From Patiria pectinifera (taxonomy: Eukaryota; Echinodermata; Asteroidea; Valvatida; Asterinidae), in NCBI GenBank assembly GCA_029964075.1, contig CM057135.1, positions 18,192,863 to 18,256,862 on the forward strand: 64,000 nt of DNA. The letters run 5' to 3'. Positions 11,090 to 22,751 of this stretch are shown here, in pieces (positions within the stretch are counted from its first letter, which is position 1; each line of letters opens with the position of its first letter). Below the pieces are notes generated by a model. It searched no databases and was not told where the DNA came from. It saw only the letters and a program-made list of their open reading frames with translations. Made by a program: the position numbers and the translations under genes.

Positions 11090-11385
11090 ACACCGCAAGT
11101 ACGACGCGACGTGCGACGCAACTCACGAAGCGACGCACGATGGCACGACACGACGTACGACGCGACGTGCAGCGGTACGACGCGACGGGCGACGGAAGGA
11201 GCGACGTTTAGGCAGAAAAATGTGCCGCGACAGGCGACGGCACGACGCGACGCATGACGCGACGCCGTAACGTGTACAAAAGAAATGAGAAGGAAGCGAC
11301 GGTAAGACGCGACGGCACGACGCGAGGGAGCCGTCGTGCCGTCGCGTCGTACCGTCGCGTCGTACCGTCGCGTCGCGCATGGGTG
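11090..11385. repeat. CGACG-rich array that flips orientation, copy 1
   Basis: Units of ACGACGCGACGG type run to about 11325. After a GGGAGC centre they continue as CCGTCGTGCCGTCGCGTCGT, which is the complement. CpG-dense compared with the AT-rich surroundings. Open frames rich in R, T and D or in S and R on both strands are artefacts of this repeat. Confidence 0.75.
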
Positions 11386-11879
11386 AGGCGCAGAAGTTTG
11401 TCGTAAATAGTACACCATAATGTGGTGCAAAAGTTAGCGATTCCGACTTGATCAATCTGCCTCAGCACCCCCCCCTTGCGTGAACGCGCACGTATTCATC
11501 GATGCATATGCAACACCATGCATATTCTGTAAGATCGCTTGACCAATCAAAGTAACACATTTTTGAAGACCGTTTATTATTTTCAGTAGGTATTGAAGCC
11601 ATGGATAACAATCTTCAAAAGTTTTAAAAACTTAATCCTGTGGATTGCAAATAGAAAATTTGGATGATAATGCTAAGATCAGCTGCTCTTGAATTGAATC
11701 TTTAAAGAACGTACACGTCATTCAAATTTTATTCAAAACAAAAGGGAATCTTTGTCGTGGTTATAACCTGTAAAAGATGTTCAGATCCATTGATAGTGAC
11801 ATGTGTTGTGCGTATACCCAGAGCCGCGTGTGAATCTCCGCAAAACTTTTGCTGCGCAAAAATGCAGACAACGCTGATT

Positions 11880-14280
11880 GCGCAGAAATGTGCGATGTCG
11901 CACATTTTATCGCACATTTCTGTGCAGATTTCTGCGATGTTGCACATTTTATCACACATGTCTGCGCAGATTTCTGCGGATGTCGCACACTTTTATCGTA
12001 CATTTCTGCATCTTTTTAACACACTGGCGCCTGGCTATTTTTCTGCTGAAGCTAAGGGTCTAAGAATGTCGGGGTTCTAACCTCCATGATATTAATTTTG
12101 GATATAGGATAGTAGTCGGGTGCCGAAAGTATGAGGCGCCATGTGTAAATAAATTATTTTACAAAATTATTAATATATAATTCATTATTTATTATATAAT
12201 TCAGTTTTCCGGACAATTATATGTAAATAATTGTTTGGCAGTTTGCATGATATGTAAATAAATTTATTTGCCACTGCATTATCAATATATATATTTTTTT
12301 GCAACCTAATTATTTACAGATAATTTTGGGCACCCTAAATTCGTTCGCACGAATTACTAATTCGTTCGCACGAATTGCTAATTCGTTCGCACGAATTGCT
12401 AATTCATTCGCACGAATTGCTTATTAGTTCCCACGAATTACCAAGTTGTTCCCACGAATTACTGGCACGTTCCCGGATGCACGAGTTAGCAATTCGTTCC
12501 CACGAATTAGGATATCGTGCGAACGAAATAGCAATTCGTGCGAACGAAATAGTAATTTGTGGGAACGAAATAGTAATTCGTGCGAACGAATTAGCAATTC
12601 GTGCGAACGAAATAGTAATTCGTGCGAACGAATTAGTAATTCGTGCGAACGAAATAGTAATTCGTGCGAACGAAGTAGTAATTCGTGCGAACAAAATAGC
12701 AATTCGTGCGAACTAATTAGCTATTCGTGGGAACGAAATAGTAATTCGTACGAACAAATTAGTAATTCGTGGGACCGAAATAGTAATTCGTGCGAACGAA
12801 TTAGCAATTCGTGCGAACGAAATTTGAATTCGTGCGAACGAATTAGCAAATGCCAAAAAAAAGTCCACCCTGTCCCTTCCCGGGCTTCATAAATTAGCAA
12901 TTCGTGGGAACGAATTAGTAATTCGTGCGAACGAATTAGTAATTCGTGCGAACAAATTAGGAATTCGTGCAAACGAAATAGGAATTCGTGCGAACGAATT
13001 ACTAATTCGTTCACACGAATTAGTAATTCGTGCGAACAAAATAGGAATTCCTGCGAACGAAATAGCAATTCGTGCAAATGAATTAGGAATTCGTGCGAAC
13101 GAAATAGGAATTCGTGCGAACGAATTAGCAATTCGTGCGAACGAATTAGTAATTCATGCGAACGAAATAGGAAATTCCACCCTTTCCCTACCCGGGCTTC
13201 ATACAAACCTATTATTTATATATAATTTTTGCACACTTTTTCTATTTATATATAATTTATTTGAAAACTTATTATTTATATATCATTTTTTGCCTACTTC
13301 ATTTATTTATATATAATTTATTTGCAACAGTACGTTTTTATTTATATGTAATTTTTTGCCTACTTTATTTATTTATATATAATTTATTTCATACCTAATT
13401 ATTTATATATAATTTTTTGCACACTTTATATATATTTAATTTATTTGGTACCTCATTATTTTTATCTAATTTTTAGCAGTGGCAAATAAATTTATTTACA
13501 TATAATGCAAACTGCCAAACAGTTATTTACATATAATTGTCCGGAAAACTGAATTATATAATAAATAATGAATTATATATAAATAATTTTGTTAAATAAT
13601 TCATTTACACATGGCGCCCTATAGAAAACGTGTTCGCGCGCCCACGCGCTCGCAGAAATCTGCGATAAAATGTGCAACATCGCAGAAATCTGTGCAGAAA
13701 TCTGCGATAAAATGTGCGACATCGCAGAAATCTGCGCAGAAATGTGCGATAAAATGTGCGACATCGCAGAAATCTGCGCAGAAATCTGCGATAAAATGTG
13801 CAACATCGCAGAAATCTGCGCAGATTTCTGCGATAAAATGTGCAACATCGCAGAAATCTGCGCAGAAATGTGCGATAAAATGTGCGACATCGCAGAAATC
13901 TGCGCAGAAATCTGCGATAAAATGTGCAACATCGCAGAAATCTGCGCAGATTTCTGCGATAAAATGTGCAACATCGCAGAAATCTGCGCAGAAAGGTGCG
14001 ATAAAATGTGCGACATCGCAGTAATCTGCGCAGATTTCTGCGATAAAATGTGCGACATCGCAGAAATCTGCACAGAAATGTGCGATAAAATGTGCGACAT
14101 CGCAGAAATCTGCGCAGATTTCTGCGATAAAATGTGCGACATCGCAGAAATCTGCGCAGATTTCTGCGATAAAATGTGCGACATCGCAGAAATCTGCGCA
14201 GATTTCTGCGATAAAATGTGCGACATCGCAGAAATCTGCGCAGAAATCTTGATGTGTGATGTCCCTTCAGGGCCACCATA
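11880..14280. mobile_element. Foldback element, copy 2, left end missing
   Basis: Same layers as 3378-6098: short remnant of the left 42-bp array (11880-12000), inner arm (about 12140-12305), 21-bp array (about 12340-13175), AT-rich repeats, right inner arm (about 13475-13615), and right 42-bp array (about 13645-14250) with ~3 fewer units. The right end is followed by GATTAT as in copy 1. The left terminus is absent because the duplication breakpoint lies in the array. Confidence 0.8.
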
Positions 14281-14442
14281 GATTATGCTTGGATACAAAT
14301 GCCCCCTAAATTCTGCACAGGCTTAACAAAAATACTGGCTTTGAACCTGAAAAATACCAACTTCAAGAAAACATTTGAAAAAAGATGGGTTCAGAACTGT
14401 ACAAAAAAACCATGTGGGAAAATTACATAAAATTATATTTAC

Positions 14443-14888
14443 CTCCTCAATGAATGACGTGGTGAGGTACAGACGCACAGGCCTACTACTTTCATTGCAA
14501 AACCTTTCCAGGGTAAAGGTCTCCCCACTCTGAAGAGTTTCTCCAACCTCATTTCCACTGAATTTGGTCAACTTACAGTTCAGGTCTTTCAGGAGAAGTT
14601 TTTTTGATTTATTTTCCCCTTCTGGGAAGAATGTATCCTGAAACCTGGCAAGGACCTCTTTAAATGATGCATTTCGTGCAATATCAATGTGTTGTGTTCC
14701 ACCGCCTTGCGATAACAGAACTTGCTTTGCTGTTTTGCTGCGGTGTCCTTCATGGTGCTTCCACCCAGCATAGATTCTGAGTGTTTCTTTTCCTGGCTTG
14801 ATAGGATTCCCTCTATCTGTATGTCCACTGCAACGATGTGCTACCATGTTTCGCAGCTGTCTTACTGCAGGCAGAGTGGATGCTTCAC
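14443..14888 (-). CDS. Host gene exon B, copy 2 (GGGT-type domain)
   Basis: Same 446-nt exon as 6261-6706, with the same donor (GTAAAT) and acceptor (GATAG). The encoded residues appear unchanged between copies, including GWKHHEG, QGGGTQH and RLYLTTSF. In this copy the upstream exon A at 16332-16442 is open and its phase fits (phase 1 to phase 1), so copy 2 is the better candidate for the working gene. Product unknown; possibly a member of the invertebrate proteins labelled G2/M E3 ligase-like. Exons downstream of 14443 on the minus strand were not identified. Confidence 0.6.
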
Positions 14889-16331
14889 CTATCAGTGATT
14901 AGATGTACAATAAAAATAGAATACAGTGTGCACAGACGATCTTGTTTACATCTATATTGAAATGTGTCTGATGGTATTCCCATGCATCGTAATTTGCATG
15001 AAATTCAGGCAGACGTCACATAGTCAGATTACCTTTGAATGTACATGTATGGACATTTGACGCCAATCCTTAATAAAATTTATGCGAGTGGGCTAGGTAC
15101 ATTTCAATATAGGGATGTTAGGTTGAAAAATAATAGCAATGCTGTTGAAACCCCTCAGCCCTTGATCACAAACCATGTCCGATGCTTTACCTGAGCACAT
15201 TAATTTGACCTGAACATTTCACCTGTAGATAAAGAAACAAGTGGAAGTTGGTTTTTCTATAACTCACCACAGTGACCGTGACCTTTGACTTTTTCACCCC
15301 AAATACAATACCAACTGCCCTTTCCCCAAGGACAACCCTCCACCCAAGTTTCAAGTCCAAATGTTACTTCCAACTGCAGTTATGGTCCGGAAACGCTGGA
15401 CATCCGGACGTCACAGGCCATAACAATACCCCTCCAGCCCATGGAGCTGATGAGGGGTAAAAAAAGGGCCATGGGTATATGAAAAAAAGGGCAGTTAATC
15501 ATCTGTAATTTCTGTCCTCCTTCAAACAGCGGGGAGGTGAAAATTTGGTCATACCTGTATAATTTGGTTACTTTACAATGACATAGTCTTTCATCTTATA
15601 ACAAGGCCAGGTGCAGTGCACCAAGCATGAATTACACATACATCCCACAGAAAGTTTGTTTAAACTGGCATTTGGTAACACGTATACATATCCAGCCCAT
15701 ATTATCATTTTATTTCAGCAATAATGATGTGCTCAACCCTAACTGACCCCAACCAGCCAGAAGCAAACACCCTTTTTTGTTTCAGTTGGTTTTATTGAGT
15801 ACTTTAGGAATCTGGCACTGTTTCTTTGCATGGAACTTGATCCCCTGACTTTGTCCAAATAAAAAGAATGTGCTATTGGTTAACCACACAGCGTTGAAGT
15901 TTATTTGATCGGGGAAGGTTCCCAGAAAGAACAGCCAAGAGTTAGGGTTTTAATGTACTTTTAACAAAACAGATAAAACACAGCGGTTATTTCAAATATT
16001 ATTACATGTATGCAAATCAAGTTTCTTTTTTCATCTTGATTTTTTTACCCAAAGCCAAAGACTTTTTATCAATAGTTTTGGTGAAAATGGCACATTAGTC
16101 TGCCATTTAATCTCATACACTCACCAAATGTTAATTACTCTTAAATGCAATTCACATACACTGCACTTGACAACAATCTTATTGGCTATTCATTTGATCC
16201 ATCAAGCCAATTCATTTTGTTGAACTTAAAGGAAACCTTCATAGACTTCAAATGCTGTTAAAAAAAGAGACATGTTCCCCACTGAAGTAATAACAGGGTT
16301 ATACTACATGAATTAGAAGAAATAAACATAC

Positions 16332-16442
16332 CTGAAATGATGTCTTTACACTTCAGTCTTATTCTTGCTCGGTCGCCAATCTTGGTTTCTCCGAGCAACA
16401 GGAATTCACTGTCTGTTAAATGTATTGCTTCCTGCATCCAAC
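16332..16442 (-). CDS. Host gene exon A, copy 2 (SAM-like domain end)
   Basis: A 111-nt minus-strand exon between a good acceptor (TTTTTTTCCATGTAACTTGACAG region) and donor (TTTCAG, then GTATGT). It encodes WMQEAIHLTDSEFLLLGETK followed by IGDRARIRLKCKDIIS. The L-T-D-x-E-F-L-L-L-G-x-x-K-I-G-D-R pattern is that of the last helices of a SAM domain (compare L-T-E-E-D-L-K-E-L-G-I-x-K-x-G-x-R-x-K). The exon is symmetric (phase 1 at both ends) and joins in frame to exon B at 14888. The start of the SAM domain must lie in an upstream exon at higher coordinates, which I did not find. Confidence 0.55.
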
Positions 16443-17989
16443 CTGTCAAGTTACATGGAAAAAAATCAAGAGCAGAAAATCTTGTGAATGTTTCCACCAT
16501 ATTTTGTTGGACAATAAGCAAAGCAGGGAATCTTAATTCACTCAAACCATGGAACAGAGAATCAAATGAAGTTTGTGTTTGTGGGAGTACCCACTGGCAT
16601 GAATAGGCCCATACCGGGTTACCATGAAGGCAGTTTCACTTCTCCATAGATCTGTACATGGATTGTACAGGTCATGAGGAAAAACTGATTGTCTAATAAA
16701 AATTAATATAGCCCAATGCACATTCTTCTTCGGCCGATCAGCGTTGGAAAAAAACTTTTTTTTTTTTTCAAATACTGGCCCCAATTGACCATTGCACTTG
16801 TTTGCAATCGATTACAAACCTATGAACGGGTACGAGCCAGTTAGACTGGTTCCCTGACCTTACAATCCCCAATGTATGTAAACCGCTCTGTTTCTTCTTA
16901 TATGGAGTCAGGGAACCAGACAACAGGAAAATGATTGTTTTTCTTGGTTTTTATAGCATTTTCGAACCCAAAACCTCAAAAAAGTCAGTGTAACTATATT
17001 TGCTATATATTTCCAACCCCCAATTCTATCCATTTCTGAAAATTACAGTAAAAGCAAATGATGTATATTCCCTTTAAATCTGTCTAATGACTGTTGCCAA
17101 TAGGCAACATTAAGTAATGGACGTGCGCGGGGGACACGACCAAGTCTACGACGATTTATACACACAGACTATTACGGGTCAATTTACAGATTTAGGCATA
17201 ACTCCTTCTGGGGCGTTAGTACAGCATACAAATTTGTCAAAAAGGGAGTTTCTAACGCTCCAGTAAGTGGGTCTAGAATGACTGTAGCTTGGGTCCTGGC
17301 CTTATCAGGGGTAATTGTGTGGTTTAGTACACCCCTAGTGTTTCAATCCAAGTTCCGTTAATAAATCGAAATCCTGCCTTTAAGTTTTTTTCCACAAAAT
17401 TCAGCTAGCTGATTATTATGAACACAAGTACTTCGTAAGTTAACCTAAAAAAAACAACAATTTATATCCAGGAGGCACAAGTATATATAGTCATTCTAAA
17501 CTTGAAAGCGTACGTGTTACCAGCGTATTCAAGGATGAGTATTGTTGCATTTTGTACGTTTCACCGGCACTGTTTCATAACATTATCATTAACATAAAGA
17601 AAATCTTTGACAGGTGCAAGCTAATGGACTTGGACCTCAGAAACAAAATACTTAGGGGCATTTTTTTAAGGACCAGATTATTAGGAAAAGTTTCAATTTT
17701 CCTCCCTGTTTTCGAAGATTTCTGACCTTGCTTCGGTAACATTGGGATGTTCTCGTTGATGTTCGGCAATAGGCCAAACAAACTATCTGTCCGGCCAGTT
17801 GCAGATGCCGTTGTTTGAAATGGCAATTATAAATCAACACTTAAAATAATTTAAATGCCATATTTTGACCGAAGTTTGTCAGAGTCAAGTTTTGAAAAAT
17901 GCCACTGACGTCACTCGGAATGACTTGGTGATGTCATGATCTATTTTAAACAGGCCTAACAAAATATCAGTCAGGCCGGTTGTAGATGC

Positions 17990-18510
17990 TGATTTTTTTT
18001 GAAATGTCAATTATAAATCGACGCTCAAAATTAAATGCCATAGTCGTGCAACATTTTGACCGACCTTTGCAAGAGTTGATTTTTGAAAAATGTCACTGAC
18101 GTCACTCGGAATGACTTGGTGATGTCATGATCTATTTTGAACCTTGTGGGGGACGATACCTGACCTAAGATTTTATCTTTGGTCAGGGAACCAGATTACT
18201 GAAGGCTCCGCTGTTCAACATTTTTCAATCTGCCGGTAGAGGGCGATCGAACATCTAATGACGCCACCGATAGAACATTTGAAGATTTAAGCCTGTTTAG
18301 AGTTTAACATCGTTTGAAATGAAGTTCATATCTTACCAATTTCAAAAATTAAGACACTTAATTTTTGCACCTCATATTAAAATGAAGATCTAGTACTACT
18401 CTTCTACGACGGATTTCTTTAATAGAACTTCAAAGGATACAAATGCTTATTTTTAACTGCTTGTAATATGATACCCCATAACGTCATCGTGCCGTCATTA
18501 CTATGAAACT
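17990..18510. repeat. Diverged local duplication, complete only in copy 2
   Basis: Starts GAAATGTCAATTATAAATCG and resembles 17816-17990 (GAAATGGCAATTATAAATCA), sharing GACGTCACTCGGAATGACTTGG-like text. Its second part (GACGCCACCGATAGAACATT, AAATGAAGTTCATATCTTAC, AATGAAGATCTAGTACTACT) resembles 18786-18960. Copy 1 lacks this ~500 bp at about 9816, with only short matching bases at the joint. Confidence 0.65.
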
Positions 18511-19207
18511 TGAGACCTATGTCTACTCTGCCGTGTGGGGTACCAATGTGCATTATATCTCTCACGGCTGATTTTTCAGCGATTTTTGATGGATTAAAGG
18601 TCTCGAGAATGTCACTTCCGGTCTGATGTTGTCATCAATCTGAGCCGCCGCACATGTGTTGTCTACATGAAGGTCAGCATATATGCCAATTATAAAACGA
18701 TTACCGCAAACTTAGCCACACACATCAACTGAAACTTGTTTTTGAGCAACTAACCTGGCGCTATAGGGCACACGAATATTTTAGGACGTCACCAATGGAA
18801 GTGTTGAGAGTTCAGCCTGGCCAGAGACTAACATCGATGAAATAAAATTCATGTATCTTAGCAAATTCAAATTATAAGCCACTTCCGGATAGGACAAGAA
18901 GGAAGGGTCACGTGATTCTGCACCCAATAGATGAAAATGAAGATCTTGTATTACTCTATCCATTTCTAAAAAGAACGAGTTCCGGTCATTCACAGTTGAC
19001 TTTATATTGATTTTCAGGCATTAAAGTTATTATTGCTTGTCATTTGATTCGTGATGACGTCATCATGACGTATCACATTTTCCTACATCTTCAGTGGGTC
19101 GTGCATTCATGTATTCAGGTTTGAAGTTTTCATGTTCTCAAACAAATCTATGGACAAAAATCATCGAGGAGAATATCTTTTTTTTATAGTAAAGTCGTAC
19201 AATAACA

Positions 19208-19255
19208 ATATTAGTAGGTATTGGGCTGAAGGCCCAACACCTAATAATATTAAAG
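19208..19255. repeat. Long hairpin, copy 2
   Basis: Same stem-loop as 10526-10578, centred on GGGCTGAAGGCCC, with one base changed in the left stem (ATTAGTAGG against ATTATTAGG). Confidence 0.7.
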
Positions 19256-19769
19256 AAGAAGAACAATTTCAAATTCACCTAGTGTGGATTATCGTTAATC
19301 TTACTATAAGGAGGGGGGGGGGGTGGCAAAACCTTACCAAATGTTTATAAAAACCCCAGAACGCTCTACCTCATAGGCATTAAAATTTGCAGACTTTCCT
19401 TTACTGTTCCTTTACAGACTTTCCTTTCCTTTACTGCCAAAAGCATGATTTTGGTACATAAACTTACTCAATTTAGATTTTGGACAAAAATTAATATCCA
19501 CCGCAATTCATGCCTGTTTATTTGACGCCACTTTAAAGGCCGGTTTATAGTCGGTCGCGCGATGGTCGCAGCGACAGAAAACGGACATTAGGCTGCCTGG
19601 TTTGGTGTTCCTGGGGTCCCCACATACCTCCCCGCCCAGTAGTGCCGCCCCTAGAGGACTTTTACGGCTTATCGGGACTCCATTTACGGTTTAGACCTTG
19701 CAATAGCACTCGCAGTTTTGGAGCCAGAACCAGTCTAATGTGTATCTCAGCGTGTGATGGCGGCCATAG

Positions 19770-20065
19770 CACACCGCAAGTACGACGCGACGTGCGACGC
19801 AACTCACGAAGCGACGCACGATGGCACGACACGACGTACGACGCGACGTGCAGCGGTACGACGCGACGGGCGACGGAAGGAGCGACGTTTAGGCAGAAAA
19901 ATGTGCCGCGACAGGCGACGGCACGACGCGACGCATGACGCGACGCCGTAACGTGTACAAAAGAAATGAGAAGGAAGCGACGGTAAGACGCGACGGCACG
20001 ACGCGAGGGAGCCGTCGTGCCGTCGCATCGTACCGTCGCGTCGTACCGTCGCGTCGCGCATGGGT
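19770..20065. repeat. CGACG-rich array, copy 2
   Basis: Same orientation-flipping CGACG array as at 11090-11385, with at least one C-to-T type change (CCGTCGCATCG). Confidence 0.7.
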
Positions 20066-20565
20066 GAGGCGCAGAAGTTTGTCGTAAATAGTACACCATA
20101 ATGTGGTGCAAAAGTTAGCGATTCCGACTTGATCAATCTGCCTCAGCACCCCCCCCCCTTGCGTGAACGCGCACGTATTCATCGATGCATATGCAACACC
20201 ATGCATATTCTGTAAGATCGCTTGACCAATCAAAGTAACAAATTTTTGAAGACCGTTTATTATTTTCAGTAGGTATTGAAGCCATGGATAACAATCTTCA
20301 AAAGTTTTAAAAACTTAATCCTGTGGATTGCAAATAGAAAATTTGGATGATAATGCTAAGATCAGCTGCTCTTGAATTGAATCTTTAAAGAACGTACACG
20401 TCATTCAAATTTTATTCAAAACAAAAGGGAATCTTTGTCGTGGTTATAACCTGTAAAAGATGTTCAGATCCATTGATAGTGACATGTGTTGTGCGTATAC
20501 CCAGAGCCGCGTGTGAATCTCCGCAAAACTTTTGCTGCGCAAAAATGCAGACAACGCTGATTGCG

Positions 20566-21060
20566 TGTTAGGAATAATATCCAAACAATCTGCGTGCCTT
20601 TTTAAGAATAAAAACAATGTACTGTGCTGATTGGCTTGGAGATGGCAGCGAAAATTAATTTTGTAAAACGTGGAATAAACCAGCGCGTATGCTTGGCAGA
20701 TAGACCAAGTCTGGGTTGCTGCATCACTTGAAAATAACATGTACATGTACGTTTTTAACGTCTTGGTTTTAATATGACGTCGTGATATAGTACCACGTGT
20801 ACAGTGTACGTACTATGCGCATATGTGATGCGATCAAGCTACATGAGTCGTTTGTCGGGAATGTTTATTTTGAGATACAGGCCAAAATAGGGCCATTTCA
20901 TCACACCACCTTATCACACATTTTGATGTTCCAACTTCCGTAATATTTTAACTAAAGATGGTATGAAGATGCGGTTTTCACAGCAGGTTTACAAATCTGT
21001 AATAAACCAAATATCGACAGGGGTCGACAAACGACAAAGTGGAACAAAATTTCATTTTTT
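20566..21060. other. No recognisable feature
   Basis: Unique sequence right of the duplication, with ACATGTACATGTACG words. No supported exon. Confidence 0.4.
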
Positions 21061-21185
21061 TTCCTCAGCACTTGAATTCTCACTCTAACAGGAAATTAAA
21101 AAGTGGAACAAAATTTCAGATGGTAATTTGGAATCACGTACTGGATAATTCCATTGGCTACAAACAATTTGTAGACAGCACCGTA
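21061..21185 (+). repeat. 125-bp direct repeat, copy 1
   Basis: TTCCTCAGCACTTGAATTCT to GTAGACAGCACCGTA. Matches 22070-22194 with one difference that I can see (A or G in ACAGC[A/G]CC). The two copies are 1,009 bp apart. Confidence 0.85.
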
Positions 21186-21606
21186 ATAAGGACATCATTC
21201 ACTTGATCGGACCTCTTCCATTGGGTTGGCCGATGAAAAAAGCAAGCATGGGTATATATTTTTCCAGCGTTTTCTTGTTTTAACCATTGACAGCACCAGG
21301 AAGCAACAGTATGTGAGGCACCGGGGCAAAACGGAACAGTAAATAGATGATTTCTGAATTGACGAAAACAGCATTAATCTGCACACTTTGGGTTTGAAGC
21401 AGGGCTCTCGATAAACAGTTTACTATGCCGAACGTGCACTTTCATGCACGCATTAATTTGTTGAATAGCAGCTGTGTTTGTTTATAGCACTTCGAAATTC
21501 GTCTAAGCATCCATGGATTGAACTTCTTGCTTATACTTTACAAGTTGATGATATAGCCAATTTATTCCCAACATAATGAAAAATGCAATAGTTAAGGCCA
21601 AATCAA

Positions 21607-21958
21607 AAAGTTTCCGGTCTCTTGTATGGAGCTTGCCCAAAAAGTGGTGGGGCGACGCGGCTTTTTTTTTTTACCTGATTTGTTTGCTTCAAATGTTGGC
21701 TGATGACTGCAAATGGTGCCCGACTAAACTTGGTGCAAATATATGGGAGGCCAGAGAGGCCACATCAAGCTTATTCTCGACCATAACCCAATCTAAAAAC
21801 ACGTTAAAACTGTGCAGCAGCAGGATTCCAGTCAAAGCAGTGAGTTTGGCGGTTTTGAGACATCATCTTTCATTGAAAAGAAAAACTTGTTCATTTTGCT
21901 GACGCGCATGGCTACGGCGACGCGCGCGCATACCAGAAACCGGAGACTTTTTTTTTTG
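21607..21958. mobile_element. MITE-like element with CCGGTCTC ends
   Basis: Left end AAAAGTTTCCGGTCTCTTGT, right end GAAACCGGAGACTTTTTTTT, which are inverse to each other, about 350 bp apart. The body (AAAAAGTGGTGGGGCGACGC, GGCCAGAGAGGCCACATC, TGTGCAGCAGCAGGATTCCA) recurs in inverse orientation at about 59935-60195. No coding capacity; the open frame through it is spurious. Confidence 0.6.
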
Positions 21959-22069
21959 CCTTAAAGACTTTGGTGCTTATACTGACTGCCATACTTACCT
22001 TTATTAATTGATAGTAGTGCGTAGTGCAGCGTTCTCTTGTTCCAGACGTTCTATCCTATTGGCCTGCAT

Positions 22070-22194
22070 TTCCTCAGCACTTGAATTCTCACTCTAACAG
22101 GAAATTAAAAAGTGGAACAAAATTTCAGATGGTAATTTGGAATCACGTACTGGATAATTCCATTGGCTACAAACAATTTGTAGACAGCGCCGTA
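22070..22194 (+). repeat. 125-bp direct repeat, copy 2
   Basis: Second copy of the 21061-21185 repeat. Together they enclose about 0.9 kb containing the MITE-like element. Confidence 0.85.
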
Positions 22195-22436
22195 TTGTTT
22201 GTCACCCAAATACTAACTTGCACATCAGTTTTGTAATAATTATGTGGGTGTTTTTTGTTTTCAACTACATGATGCAGCTACCCCTCAACCTCACATCAGG
22301 CAGGATTGCATCGCTGAACTTTTGTTGAGAAAAATACAGGAAAACACTGACTTCATATAATAGTAAAAGCAATATGACTCAACACAGTAAAGATTGCAAT
22401 AACATATACATGTACAACTTTAAATAATTAACTCAC

Positions 22437-22520
22437 CGTTCGCATTTGCTTCCGCTCAAGTAGTTTGTTGACCATGTCTCTTGCCACAGATGATCTCACC
22501 TCTTCTGCTATTAAAACTCT
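22437..22520 (-). CDS. Possible short host exon
   Basis: Minus-strand reading EEVRSSVARDMVNKLLERKQ, ending at a good donor (AACG, then GTGAGT) and beginning after a possible acceptor (TTTTAATAG). The helix-like, charged composition and the donor are the only evidence. It could be an upstream exon of the SAM/GGGT gene, which is on the same strand, or a chance open frame. The acceptor lies in a local direct repeat (CTTCTGCTATTAAAA twice). No family recognised. Confidence 0.25.
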
Positions 22521-22745
22521 TCTGCTATTAAAATTGAAATCATTCAATATCAGAAAATGTACTTTAGTGGAATTTGTACAATTTGTGAATGGATTATTCA
22601 CAGCACTGTGGAGACGCTGCTGTTTTGCACTGAATGACATCACCCGTGGTTAATGAATATTCAAGTTCATATAGAATACCAGCCAGTATTTTGAAAGATC
22701 TCCCTTCTACTATAAAGGGGATGAAAAGTCATAGTTTTTAATATG

Positions 22746-22751
22746 TGTCAA
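22746..22751. repeat. Target site duplication, left (TGTCAA)
   Basis: TGTCAA abuts the left repeat and is repeated at 38501-38506. The last A could equally be the first base of the element (AGTAGGG), a one-base ambiguity. Confidence 0.8.

Larger units (their letters stand above)
3600..11882. repeat. Large tandem duplication, copy 1
   Basis: Almost the same sequence recurs at about 11880-20565. Offsets step from about +8303 to +8182 to +8681, because of indels in the foldback arrays and a ~500-bp indel near 9800/18000. The right border is ACAACGCTGATTGCG in both copies (ending 11882 and 20565). The left border lies inside the 42-bp array of the foldback left arm. Confidence 0.9.
11880..20565. 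repeat. Large tandem duplication, copy 2
   Basis: Begins abruptly inside foldback array sequence (GCGCAGAAATGTGCGATG) directly after the end of copy 1 and finishes at ATTGCG before unique DNA. Differences from copy 1 are few single bases, small homopolymer indels, ~124 bp missing from the right 42-bp array and ~500 bp more near 18000-18500. Either a recent tandem duplication or two haplotypes placed head to tail by an assembler. Confidence 0.9.

Noticed and set aside
10961-11468. R/T/D-rich frames of about 100-150 residues, and copies at 19642-20233
   Set aside because: Explained by the CGACG repeat; no splice signals or domain.
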